The position numbers and the translations under genes are program-made. Positions 1 to 7,525 of a DNA stretch of 38,263 nucleotides are shown here, in pieces. This stretch comes from CAYJIX01 sp964370375 (GTDB lineage Bacteria; Desulfobacterota; Desulfovibrionia; Desulfovibrionales; Desulfovibrionaceae): positions 1 to 38,263 of the forward strand of contig CAYJIX010000019.1 in the NCBI GenBank assembly GCA_964370375.1, read 5' to 3'. The notes under the pieces are model-generated. The model saw only the letters and a program-made list of their open reading frames with translations. It had not been told where the DNA came from and did not search any database. Position 1 is the stretch's first letter. The number at the start of each line of letters is the position of its first letter.

Positions 1-791
1 GCATGGTTTGGAGGGCCTGTCCCAAGGCCAGGAGCATACCCATGGCGCAAACAATGCCCAAGGTAGTTTTGAGCATGTTCGATGGCATCGCGCAATCCAT
101 ATCCCGCTCCAAGAAAGGTTGCTATGGCCGCAGATAGCGTACAGCCTGTGCCGTGATTATTCTCTGTGTCAACACGCGGCACAGACAAGGCAAGAGCAGG
201 ACTATCCGGCAGGAACAACCAGTCGGTGATCATGTCCGAATTTTGTTCTTCTTCAAAATGACCACCTTTGATGAGCACAGCCCTTGCCCCCATGGAAAGC
301 AATGCTTGTCCTGCCTTATCAAGGCTTTCTTTATCAGTAATACTAACCTCTGCAAGGAGCTCGGCCTCGGGCTTATTGGGCGTCACAAGGTCAGCTAGGG
401 GAAGCATTTGCCACCTGAGCGCGTTGACTGCGTCTTCACGCAAAAGCCGCTGACCGCTCTGGCTTACACAAACAGGGTCTACCACCAGCGGAAATTCGCG
501 CTTTTGTAGCTGCTTGTGCAAGCCTTCAATAATAGCTGCCGAAAACAGCATTCCGGTTTTCGCAGCTGCCACTCGAAAGCCCGCACGCACGGTTTGCAGT
601 TGTTGCTCCACAAAAAGCGGCTCAACAGCATGAATACCTGTCACGCCTACACCATTTTGTGCCGTAAGCGCGGTAATCACGCTCATGCCAAAACCACCAA
701 GCACTGTGATGGTTTTTAGATCGGCTTGGATTCCTGCTCCACCGCCAGAATCAGACCCTGCTATGGTAAGTATACAAGGAGCTTGTGCCAT
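1..791 (-). CDS. thiD: Hydroxymethylpyrimidine/phosphomethylpyrimidine kinase ThiD (3' end cut by window edge)
   Basis: ThiD phosphorylates HMP and then HMP-P to give the pyrimidine pyrophosphate used in thiamine synthesis, in the cytoplasm. The minus-strand reading frame starts MAQAPCILTIAGSDSGGGAG and stays open for 263 codons to the window edge. The family signature GSDSGGGAGIQADLKT lies near residues 10-25, and the ribokinase-fold catalytic box NNHGTGCTLSAA is near the C-terminal third, so the protein looks nearly complete (family about 265-280 residues). The start ATG is preceded by AGAGGACA, a good ribosome binding site. It lies 95 bp downstream of the aroA-like gene on the same strand, so the two may be co-transcribed. 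I see no TPP riboswitch (THI box) in that 95-bp spacer. The real end lies outside the window. Confidence 0.93.
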   Translation of the reverse strand, partial: MAQAPCILTIAGSDSGGGAGIQADLKTITVLGGFGMSVITALTAQNGVGVTGIHAVEPLFVEQQLQTVRAGFRVAAAKTGMLFSAAIIEGLHKQLQKREFPLVVDPVCVSQSGQRLLREDAVNALRWQMLPLADLVTPNKPEAELLAEVSITDKESLDKAGQALLSMGARAVLIKGGHFEEEQNSDMITDWLFLPDSPALALSVPRVDTENNHGTGCTLSAAIATFLGAGYGLRDAIEHAQNYLGHCLRHGYAPGLGTGPPNH

Positions 792-886
792 ATTGTCCTC
801 TACTTTTTTCTGCCTTTGCTTTGTACGGGCAATGCACTTTTCATGATGCTAGGCTTAAAAATGGTTATGCAGCCATTATAAAAGCC

Positions 887-2865
887 CTAATCTTGATCAA
901 AACTAACAGGCTCTGGCCTTTCCGAATCCGGCATATAGCCAGCAAGGACACGGCGGCGCCGTGCCGGTGCTTTGGTGGCAACGGCTTCTCGTGGTTTTAC
1001 AAGGGTAAGCTTTCCTGCCGGCAAATCGTTATAAAACTTCCAAAAATCAGGCAGCAAGGCTGTTACGGCACTGGGATTTGTCAACTTTATATGCGGACGA
1101 ACAAAAGCGCCAAGGGCTAAGGCCATGGCCCAATGAGCAGAAGGACTTGCCCAAGGGGCTGTTACAGGAGCAACGGAGGTCATCTCTTCCGAAGCCATGG
1201 AACATCCCATTTGCTGTAAAAAACTTTCAGCCAAAGAAGTGTCAATACTTTTTGGCAAAACAGGTGCCTTTGTGGCGCCATTTTTTACGTGCTGTAAGGC
1301 CAACAGCGCGAGGGCCAAAGGAATTAAGGGTTCCGGCATATCCGTTAAATCTGTTTGGCACGACAAGGAGCCTTGAGCTGTTGCAATGATTTTATCTGTT
1401 GCAATGTCGAGCGTAAGTGCGCCTTGCAGCAAATGCTTTAGCGGTTCAGCAAGGGGGTCTTGCTCATTCCACCAACCATTTAAGGTTACACTGCCGCCTG
1501 CAAAGACTGCCAAAGCCAAAAAGGGCGCACAAAGGGCCAAATCCATAGGCAAGGCGGGACTGTCCGGAACCTGCACGGGATGCAATTTTGCAGGGGTGAT
1601 CTCCATAACAAGCTGATTGCAAGAATACCCCACAGAACAAAGATCGTACAACGGCAAAACCCTTGCTAGGACAGCTTCAGCATTAGGATGCTCGTTCAAA
1701 TCGAGCGAAACCACGCGATCCCAAAAAGGCGCTGCCAATAGCAATGCCACAAGCGCATCAAAAGGAAGGTCGTTAGGCACCGCAACCTGTTCCGGCAAAA
1801 GGCCTGATGATTCAAGACGCAGCGGCAAGCCCTCTTGCCCGGGGACAAGGCAGGTTAAACGAGCTCCCAAGGCTGGCATAAAGTGCCGTACCGCGCGTAG
1901 GTTGATAAACCGTAACGCGCTTTCTCCTACAATCTTGATACGTGTTGCACGCGTGACCATTTGAAACAACAGGATGTAGGCTGAAAAGCTATCACTCCCC
2001 ACATGCACAACCTTATCTAATATAGTAGTTGTCATACCTGTTGTTGGCGTATCACCTGTACAGTCAATACGCCCATCTTGCTCCCAACGTAACGACGCTC
2101 CCACTTGATTGTGCAGCTTAATGGCTTCAAGCACCGGCCCGTTCAGTAAAACCCCATTCAAGGTAGTGCGACTGGCTGAACCTGCGATCAAAGCCAACAT
2201 CGACTGGATGGTATGGGTTGATGTTGGTGCCGGCAAATCCAACTGTACTGGCTGCCGTATAGGTGCCAGATTGTAGGCTGTGCTCTGTTCAGAAGCCACT
2301 TCGATTTCTTGCAACAGCAAAAACAGCTGGCGGATAAACCGTGGGTCACGACTTACAGCGGTGGCCAATTCTTCCCAATGGGTGCGCAAATTGATTTCAC
2401 TTGCTGTAGCGTCTTTATCTGCAAGCTTGGACATAAGCCGTGCCCTTCTGGTGACGCTTCGCACAATGTCACGATCAACGTCACGCACTGTAGCAAGAAG
2501 ATCATCGGATCGCCGCTTTGAAAAAGAGTCGTCACGGCTGCCTCTTTGAAAAGGGGGCCGTTGCGGTTGCTCTTCACCGTGGGCATGCTGGCTAGGGGCA
2601 GTGGCAGGGGCTGAACCATGGGCAGGGGCTGAACCATGGGCAGGGGCTGAACCNNNNNNNNNNNNNNNNNNNNNNNNNNNNNNNNNNNNNNNNNNNNNNN
2701 NNNNNNNNNNNNNNNNNNNNNNNNNNNNNNNNNNNNNNNNNNNNNNNNNNNNNCAGTGGCAGGGGCTGAACCATGGGCAGGGGCTGAACCATGGGCAGGG
2801 GCTGAACCTGATGGTTCATCGCTACGGACATCTTGGGCTGCAAAGCCTGGAGTATCGTTTTTCAT
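887..2865 (-). CDS. Divergent EPSP synthase (AroA)-like protein with AroQ-like N-terminus, interrupted by assembly gap
   Basis: The C-terminal 450 residues align by eye over the whole length of 5-enolpyruvylshikimate-3-phosphate synthase: LLLAAPF, EGLPLRL, TDMPEPLIPLALALL and LLPDFW have AroA counterparts. However, the classical catalytic residues are replaced: GSKS is TSTH, SSQ is PFD, KETDR is SIDTS, and DHR is altered. Ahead of it is a segment resembling an AroQ chorismate mutase (DVDRDIVRSVTRRARL ... DPRFIRQLFLLLQEIE). Before that come a charged linker and GSAPAH hexapeptide repeats. The start at 2865 gives MKNDTPGFAAQDVRS. There is no obvious ribosome binding site; the bases just upstream read CTACCTCCT. 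The 100 Ns put the two halves out of frame. They join in frame if the true gap length is 2 mod 3. If the identical 55-bp flanks are merged, the gene becomes 608 codons. It could be a working but very divergent enzyme or a pseudoenzyme. Confidence 0.8.
2600..2808. repeat. 18-bp tandem repeat encoding GSAPAH, on both sides of the gap
   Basis: Three copies of an 18-bp unit (ATGGGCAGGGGCTGAACC on the plus strand, first copy starting AGTGG) lie at 2600-2617, 2618-2635 and 2636-2653. The same three lie at 2755-2772, 2773-2790 and 2791-2808. On the minus strand each unit reads Gly-Ser-Ala-Pro-Ala-His or -Thr, within the N-terminal linker of the aroA-like gene. Since 18 is a multiple of three, changes in copy number keep the reading frame. 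True copy number cannot be known from this assembly. Confidence 0.95.
2654..2753. other. Assembly gap (100 Ns)
   Basis: There are exactly 100 unknown bases, the usual placeholder for a gap of unknown size. The 55 bases left of it (2599-2653) and the 55 bases right of it (2754-2808) are identical, so the gap probably marks two contig ends that share a repeat rather than a measured 100 bp of missing DNA. Confidence 0.97.
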
Positions 2866-3083
2866 AGGAGGTAGAAATACACCTGATTGCTAAAAGGATA
2901 ATGAAGGTACATACAGGTACACATCATAAAAACATGATTAGTATAGAGGAAACAATATATTTCTTCAAGTGATCCCAAGGCGTGTGAACCGTGGATTCGT
3001 AGATTTTAAGGAATAATTATGGATAAAAACAGTTGCTCATAAAAAAAACACAAAAATGCCCGGTTTGAGCAGCAGAAAGAGGC

Positions 3084-3112
3084 TTGACACACACTTATCC
3101 AACATGTAAAAA
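3084..3112 (+). promoter_or_regulatory. Candidate sigma-70 promoter for yceD-rpmF
   Basis: A perfect TTGACA at 3084-3089 is followed after 17 bp by TAAAAA at 3107-3112, about 20 bp before the yceD start. It lies in the 267-bp divergent spacer between the aroA-like gene and yceD. The -10 box is weak, so this is a prediction by consensus only. Confidence 0.5.
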
Positions 3113-3132
3113 GAAAAATTCTTGAGGGCTAT

Positions 3133-3705
3133 ATGGTTGAACAATGGATTGCGTTAGCTGATCTTCCCCTCGCAGGTGCAAGCTATACAGTGGATAATCC
3201 TACTGTGTGGGCTAGCCCCATAGCCGAGTATCAGGTGGAGGCCCGTGTGCTTTCACCACTTTGTTGCGCGCTTTTTTTATTGCCGCAAGAGGAAGGTTGC
3301 CTTATCAGAGGACATTTGCAAGGCGGCGTCGTTGTGCCGTGTAACAGGTGTGCTGAAGATGTTTCGATCCAAATAGACCATACGTTTGAAACTTTTGAGC
3401 CATACCCTGACGAATCATTTGATAAACAGGGCGGCACGCACGGTCAAAAAGCTCAAGAGCGGTTTTCTACAGACGTGGACGAGCTTATCATTCGTCAAGT
3501 CAAAGGAACGTATGAGCTTAATGCGGCAGGGCTTGCTTGGGAAGAGTTTCTTATGTGCTTGCCCATAAACCCCTTATGCTCTGACACATGCAAGGGCCTA
3601 TGTCCTGTATGTGGTAAAAATCAAAATGAAGCCCTGTGCCAATGTTCTGACGACACAGCAGATCCGCGCCTTGCTGCACTTAGGAACATACGGATTAACA
3701 AATAG
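3133..3705 (+). CDS. yceD: YceD/DUF177 family protein
   Basis: This 190-residue protein belongs to the DUF177 (YceD) family, which is almost always encoded just before rpmF and is linked to 23S rRNA or ribosome maturation. The sequence shows the family pattern: an N-terminal half with the CNRC pair, an acidic segment (VDELIIRQVKGTYELN), and a C-terminal zinc-ribbon-like cluster CSDTCKGLCPVCGKN followed by CQC. The C-terminal DPRLAALRNI is also typical. The ATG is preceded by TTGAGGG, an acceptable ribosome binding site. A 243-bp spacer separates it from rpmF, longer than usual, so rpmF may have its own promoter. The exact biochemical role of the family is not settled. Confidence 0.9.
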   Translation: MVEQWIALADLPLAGASYTVDNPTVWASPIAEYQVEARVLSPLCCALFLLPQEEGCLIRGHLQGGVVVPCNRCAEDVSIQIDHTFETFEPYPDESFDKQGGTHGQKAQERFSTDVDELIIRQVKGTYELNAAGLAWEEFLMCLPINPLCSDTCKGLCPVCGKNQNEALCQCSDDTADPRLAALRNIRINK

Positions 3706-3821
3706 CCGTTTGCCATAACATCATGCTTGTTATTTATGTTTACCATTTTTATGCAAAACATGACACAGCTTCCCCAAGCATTTTGTCTATACATAGTATG
3801 AGCAAACCTTAAATTTTTGTG

Positions 3822-3839
3822 AACGAGCATACGCTCGTT
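3822..3839. promoter_or_regulatory. 7-bp inverted repeat upstream of rpmF
   Basis: AACGAGC and GCTCGTT are separated by 4 bases (ATAC), 110 bp before rpmF. No T-run follows on either strand, so it is a poor terminator. It could be an operator or an RNA hairpin in the rpmF leader. Function unknown. Confidence 0.4.
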
Positions 3840-3948
3840 ATATGATAAAAAATAAGTGTACGAAGTCTATTTTGGCGATATTTTCCAAAAATAACTTTGA
3901 CGACTTGTTCAAGCAATAACATGCCAACATGGCTATAAGGAGTTTTTC

Positions 3949-4140
3949 ATGGCTGTCCAACAAAACAAAAAATCTCGTTCCAGAAAAGGCATGCGCCGTT
4001 CCCACGACCGTGTGGCTGTTCCCACTGTAATATACTGCACGTGCGGAGCCCCCACAGTGCCTCATGCAGCTTGCCCCACATGCGGTGTGTACCGCGGACG
4101 CCAGGTTGTGGAGCAAAAGTCAGCTGATGAGCAAGAATAG
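3949..4140 (+). CDS. rpmF: 50S ribosomal protein L32
   Basis: This 63-residue protein starts MAVQQNKKSRSRKGMRRSHD, the standard L32 N-terminus, and carries the two-pair zinc ribbon CTCG ... CPTCG seen in zinc-binding (C+) L32 proteins. It is a structural part of the large ribosomal subunit. A strong ribosome binding site (ATAAGGAG) precedes the ATG. Its last codons overlap the start of plsX by 14 bp in another frame. The rpmF-plsX-fabH order is conserved widely and couples ribosome and lipid synthesis. The four cysteines show it is the zinc-containing form. Confidence 0.97.
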   Translation: MAVQQNKKSRSRKGMRRSHDRVAVPTVIYCTCGAPTVPHAACPTCGVYRGRQVVEQKSADEQE

Positions 4141-5167
4141 TACGATTCTAGCTATCGACGCCATGGGGGGCGATAAAGGCCCCTGTGTGGTCGTCCCCGG
4201 TGCAATAAAGGCTGCTCAGCAATGTGGCGCCAGTTTACTGCTTGTGGGCAACAAACCCATTTTAGAGGCAGAACTGGCTAAAATAGACACCTCTTCGGTA
4301 ACGTTTGAAATCATCCATACCGAAGAAGTGGCTGCCATGGGTGAAAAGCCTTCTGATATTTTACGCCGTAAAAAAGACGCATCCATCCAGATTGTTTGTC
4401 GTTTGGTGCGTGATGGTGTGGCACATGGCATGGTCAGTGCCGGTCACTCCGGTGCGTCTGTTGCTTGTGGCATGTTCATTATGGGACGCATTGCCGGCGT
4501 TGAACGTCCGGCCCTTGCCTCTGTCATGCCTACAGAAAAAAAGCCCATCATCTTGCTGGATGTTGGGGCCAATGTGGATTGCAAGCCCCACCACTTGTTT
4601 CAATTTGGACTCATGGGAGAAGCTTTTGCCAGAGACCTTCTGGAAGTAGAAGCTCCTCGCGTGGGTCTTTTGAGCATTGGCGAAGAAGAAGGCAAAGGCA
4701 ATCTTCAAGTAAAAGAAGCCTATGAACTGTTAAAGCTTGTACAAAGCATGAACTTTGTCGGCAATGTTGAAGGGCGCGGCCTTTTTGCCGGTGATGTGGA
4801 TGTGGCCATATGCGATGGGTTTGTAGGCAATGTTGCCTTAAAACTCAGCGAAGGGCTTAGCACGTCGCTTGCTAAATTGCTCAAAACAGAGCTATTGGGG
4901 TCAGGGCTTCTTCCTAAGCTTGGCACCTTCCTAGCAAAAAGGGCTTTTACCAAGATTGCCAACACCATTGACTATGCCGAATATGGTGGAGCACCGCTCC
5001 TTGGGCTAGAGGGAATAGCCATTGTTTGCCATGGCGCATCCAATAGTAAAGCTATTTATAATGCCACACTCATGGCTGCCATGTTTGTAGAAAAAAAGAC
5101 CAACGAGCGCCTTATCGAAAGCATCAGCGCCAACGAAGAGCTGACACGCTACGGACGTTCATTCTAA
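4127..5167 (+). CDS. plsX: Phosphate acyltransferase PlsX
   Basis: PlsX converts acyl-ACP and phosphate to acyl-phosphate, the first acyl donor for glycerol-3-phosphate in phospholipid synthesis. The family start motif ILAIDAMGGDKGP is at residues 7-19. Other family segments are GMVSAGHSGASVA, LLDVGANVDC, LLSIGEEEGKGN, FVGNVEGR and ICDGFVGNV. The C-terminal YGGAPLLGL is also typical. I chose ATG 4127 (MSKNSTILAID) because the frame upstream only reads through rpmF in another frame; this gives 346 residues, the usual size. Translation is probably coupled to rpmF through the overlap. It is a peripheral membrane enzyme. Confidence 0.96.
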   Translation: MSKNSTILAIDAMGGDKGPCVVVPGAIKAAQQCGASLLLVGNKPILEAELAKIDTSSVTFEIIHTEEVAAMGEKPSDILRRKKDASIQIVCRLVRDGVAHGMVSAGHSGASVACGMFIMGRIAGVERPALASVMPTEKKPIILLDVGANVDCKPHHLFQFGLMGEAFARDLLEVEAPRVGLLSIGEEEGKGNLQVKEAYELLKLVQSMNFVGNVEGRGLFAGDVDVAICDGFVGNVALKLSEGLSTSLAKLLKTELLGSGLLPKLGTFLAKRAFTKIANTIDYAEYGGAPLLGLEGIAIVCHGASNSKAIYNATLMAAMFVEKKTNERLIESISANEELTRYGRSF

Positions 5168-5272
5168 ATATATCTGCATGGACATATAACACCACGGGTT
5201 GTATGACAATGCTTTACTGTTCACATCTTTAGTCAGGGTACGTTGGCTCTACTCTGTTTTTTGGACACTTGC

Positions 5273-6259
5273 ATGATTTCTCCTTGTACTGTTGCGGGAT
5301 TTTCTTCCTCTATTCCTGAAAAACGCGTCACGAATGAAGATCTTGAAGCCTTTGTTGACACATCGGCAGAATGGATCGTGTCACGCACAGGCATTTCTGC
5401 CCGTCATGTGCTGCAAGCTAACGAAAATCTCACGGACCTTGCCATTAAGGCCAGCACCGAAGCCCTTAAAAAAAGCGGCGTGAACGCTAACGAAGTAACG
5501 CATGTAATCCTAGCCACATGTACGCCTGAATACCTTTGCCCAAGCTCTGCTTGCATTGTTGCTCATGGCCTTGGCATGGGTGAGGTCATGGCTTTTGATA
5601 TTTCCGCAGCCTGTTCTGGCTTTGTCTATGCCCTTGATGTGGCCAAAAGCTTTTTGGCTGCATCCCCCAAGGCGGTAGTACTGCTCATTTGTGCAGAAGC
5701 ATTATCTCGGCGTCTTAATTGGAATGATCGCAGTACGTGCGTGCTTTTTGGTGATGGTGCTGGGGCGTGCGTGCTTAAAAACGGAGCCATGCCGGGAGGA
5801 GCAGTGCTTGAAGATGTTCTTGCCACTTCTGACGGGGCTCAGGCCCTGCACATCGCTGTGGGCGGTGGCACGAAAAATGTGTACAAACAGGGCGATCCTA
5901 TTGGCGACGAATTCTTTTTGACCATGCAAGGGCGTGAAGTTTTTAAGCATGCTGTACGCAATATGACCAAGGTCAGCGAAGCGATCCTTAAAAAAAATAA
6001 CCTTACCCTTGATCACGTGGATCTATTCATCCCGCATCAAGCCAATTTGCGCATCATTGAAGCTGTGGGGGAAAGGCTGAGCATTGATCCTGCCAAAACC
6101 TTCCTCAACCTTCAAAGCTATGGCAATACGTCTGCAGCATCCATTCCCTTGGCGATCACAGAAGCCTTGCAAACAGGAAAAATACAGCAGGGTATGCGTG
6201 TACTTATGGCAACCTTTGGCAGTGGCTTTACATGGGGTGCAGGATTGCTGCGGTTTTAA
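5273..6259 (+). CDS. fabH: 3-oxoacyl-ACP synthase III (FabH)
   Basis: FabH condenses acetyl-CoA with malonyl-ACP to begin fatty acid synthesis. The catalytic triad is visible: Cys114 in DISAACSGF, His in PHQANLRIIE, and Asn in SYGNTSAASIPLA. The C-terminal FGSGFTWGAGLLRF is the family ending. From ATG 5273 (MISPCTVAGFSSSIPEKRV) it has 328 residues, as expected. An in-frame TTG at 5243 would add 10 residues. Neither start has a strong ribosome binding site, so the start is the uncertain part. It lies 105 bp after plsX and 222 bp before fabG. Confidence 0.96.
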   Translation: MISPCTVAGFSSSIPEKRVTNEDLEAFVDTSAEWIVSRTGISARHVLQANENLTDLAIKASTEALKKSGVNANEVTHVILATCTPEYLCPSSACIVAHGLGMGEVMAFDISAACSGFVYALDVAKSFLAASPKAVVLLICAEALSRRLNWNDRSTCVLFGDGAGACVLKNGAMPGGAVLEDVLATSDGAQALHIAVGGGTKNVYKQGDPIGDEFFLTMQGREVFKHAVRNMTKVSEAILKKNNLTLDHVDLFIPHQANLRIIEAVGERLSIDPAKTFLNLQSYGNTSAASIPLAITEALQTGKIQQGMRVLMATFGSGFTWGAGLLRF

Positions 6260-6450
6260 TAAAGAGCTGCGGATTAAATCCAAGGAATGTGTACCCACAT
6301 CTTGAAATCCGACGGTTTGTGAGTTGAACTTTTTTTTAAAACACGCTAGCATGTGAAGGAGTCTTAAAAAGAGCACTGAGCAAGACTGTATTTTACCCAA
6401 TCATGCTTTTTTTATGGCGAAGCATAGCTTTTGAACACTATTTTTGTTAC

Positions 6451-6467
6451 ACCGTTTACGGTATAAT
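6451..6467 (+). promoter_or_regulatory. Candidate -10 box with overlapping palindrome before fabG
   Basis: A perfect TATAAT at 6462-6467 lies 15 bp before the fabG start, at the edge of the palindrome ACCGTTTACGGT (6451-6462). No good -35 box is found at 16-18 bp, so a promoter here would be weak or activator-dependent. The overlap of a palindrome with a -10 box is the arrangement of a repressor operator, but I cannot name a regulator. Confidence 0.3.
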
Positions 6468-6481
6468 TAAGGCAATACGAC

Positions 6482-7225
6482 ATGACAAACGACCACCTTA
6501 CCGCCCTTGTAACCGGAGCCTCGCGCGGCATTGGCAAAGCTGTGGCCTTACAGCTTGGCAAAGCAGGCTTTCATGTCCTTTTAACCTACGCCTCAAAACC
6601 TGCCGATGCTCAAACTGTTGTGTCAGAAATTGAAGCAAATGGTGGCAAGGCAACAATGTTTCAGCTTGATGTAGCAGACGCTGCGGCTGTGGCGGATTTT
6701 TTTGCTACCCATGTCAAACCAGCAGGAAAATTGGGGGTGCTTGTCAACAATGCAGGCATCACGAAAGACGGCTTCCTCATCCGCATGAAAGATGATGATT
6801 TTGACCAAGTGCTTGGGGTCAACCTGCGCGGTGCCTTTGTGTGCCTGCGTGAAGCCTCCAAAATCATGACAAAACAACGCTATGGGCGCATTATCAATAT
6901 CACGTCGGTTGTTGGGCAAATGGGCAATGCCGGACAAATCAACTATTCTGCTGCAAAAGCCGGACTCATCGGCATGACAAAATCTGCGGCCAAAGAGCTT
7001 GGCGGGCGCAACATCACGGTCAACGCCGTGGCTCCAGGCTTTATTGAAACAGACATGACCGCAGCCCTTACCGAAGACATTCGTGAAACCTATGTCAAAA
7101 ATATTCCCTTGGGCCGCTTTGGCTCTGCTGAAGACGTGGCGCATACGGTAGCGTTTTTGGCCTCAGCCGAGGCTGGCTATATTACCGGCCAGGTTATTGC
7201 TGTAAACGGCGGCATGTATTGTTAA
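6482..7225 (+). CDS. fabG: 3-oxoacyl-ACP reductase FabG
   Basis: FabG reduces 3-oxoacyl-ACP with NADPH in the fatty acid elongation cycle. The short-chain dehydrogenase signatures are all present: TGASRGIGKA near residue 11 for cofactor binding, NNAGI, the serine in NITSVVGQMGN, and the catalytic Tyr155-Lys159 in YSAAKAG. The C-terminal end YITGQVIAVNGGMYC is typical of FabG. Its 247 residues match the family. The start ATG follows TTAAGGCAATACGAC, a weak but plausible ribosome binding site. acpP starts 63 bp further on, so these two are very likely co-transcribed. Confidence 0.97.
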   Translation: MTNDHLTALVTGASRGIGKAVALQLGKAGFHVLLTYASKPADAQTVVSEIEANGGKATMFQLDVADAAAVADFFATHVKPAGKLGVLVNNAGITKDGFLIRMKDDDFDQVLGVNLRGAFVCLREASKIMTKQRYGRIINITSVVGQMGNAGQINYSAAKAGLIGMTKSAAKELGGRNITVNAVAPGFIETDMTAALTEDIRETYVKNIPLGRFGSAEDVAHTVAFLASAEAGYITGQVIAVNGGMYC

Positions 7226-7288
7226 CAAACCGATTACACAATAAAACATATACAAACCTCAAACTTATTTGAAGTAAAAGGAGCTCCC

Positions 7289-7525
7289 ATGGCTAACGTT
7301 GAAGAACAAATCAAAAACATCATTGTAGAACAACTCGGTGTTTCTGCCGAAGAAGTAAAACCTGAAGCCTCTTTTGTAGAAGACTTAGGTGCAGACTCCC
7401 TTGACCTTACTGAGCTTATCATGGCCATGGAAGAAGCCTTTAACCTTGAAATCGCTGATGATGACGCGCAAAAGATCTTAAAGGTTAAAGACGCCATTGA
7501 CTACGTACAAGCTCGCAGCAACTAA
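7289..7525 (+). CDS. acpP: Acyl carrier protein
   Basis: This is a 78-residue acidic protein with the phosphopantetheine attachment serine at Ser37 in GADSLDLTELIM, the DSL motif of acyl carrier proteins. It carries growing acyl chains for FabH, FabG and FabF and donates them to PlsX. A strong AAAGGAG ribosome binding site precedes ATG 7289. It lies between fabG and fabF, but the 457-bp spacer to fabF is unusually long, which may allow acpP to be expressed at a higher level than fabF. Confidence 0.98.
   Translation: MANVEEQIKNIIVEQLGVSAEEVKPEASFVEDLGADSLDLTELIMAMEEAFNLEIADDDAQKILKVKDAIDYVQARSN

Noticed and set aside
792..886. A TPP riboswitch before thiD
   Set aside because: The spacer is short and shows no THI-box core. 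thiD is probably transcribed from upstream of the aroA-like gene.
2353..2865. A 170-codon minus-strand frame, and another plus-strand frame, spanning the gap
   Set aside because: They are produced by reading through the 100-N placeholder in the wrong phase. The true gene joins 2865-2754 with 2653-887.
4064..4126. A longer N-terminus for PlsX
   Set aside because: The extra codons lie within rpmF in another frame and look nothing like PlsX; the ATG at 4127 gives the family N-terminus.
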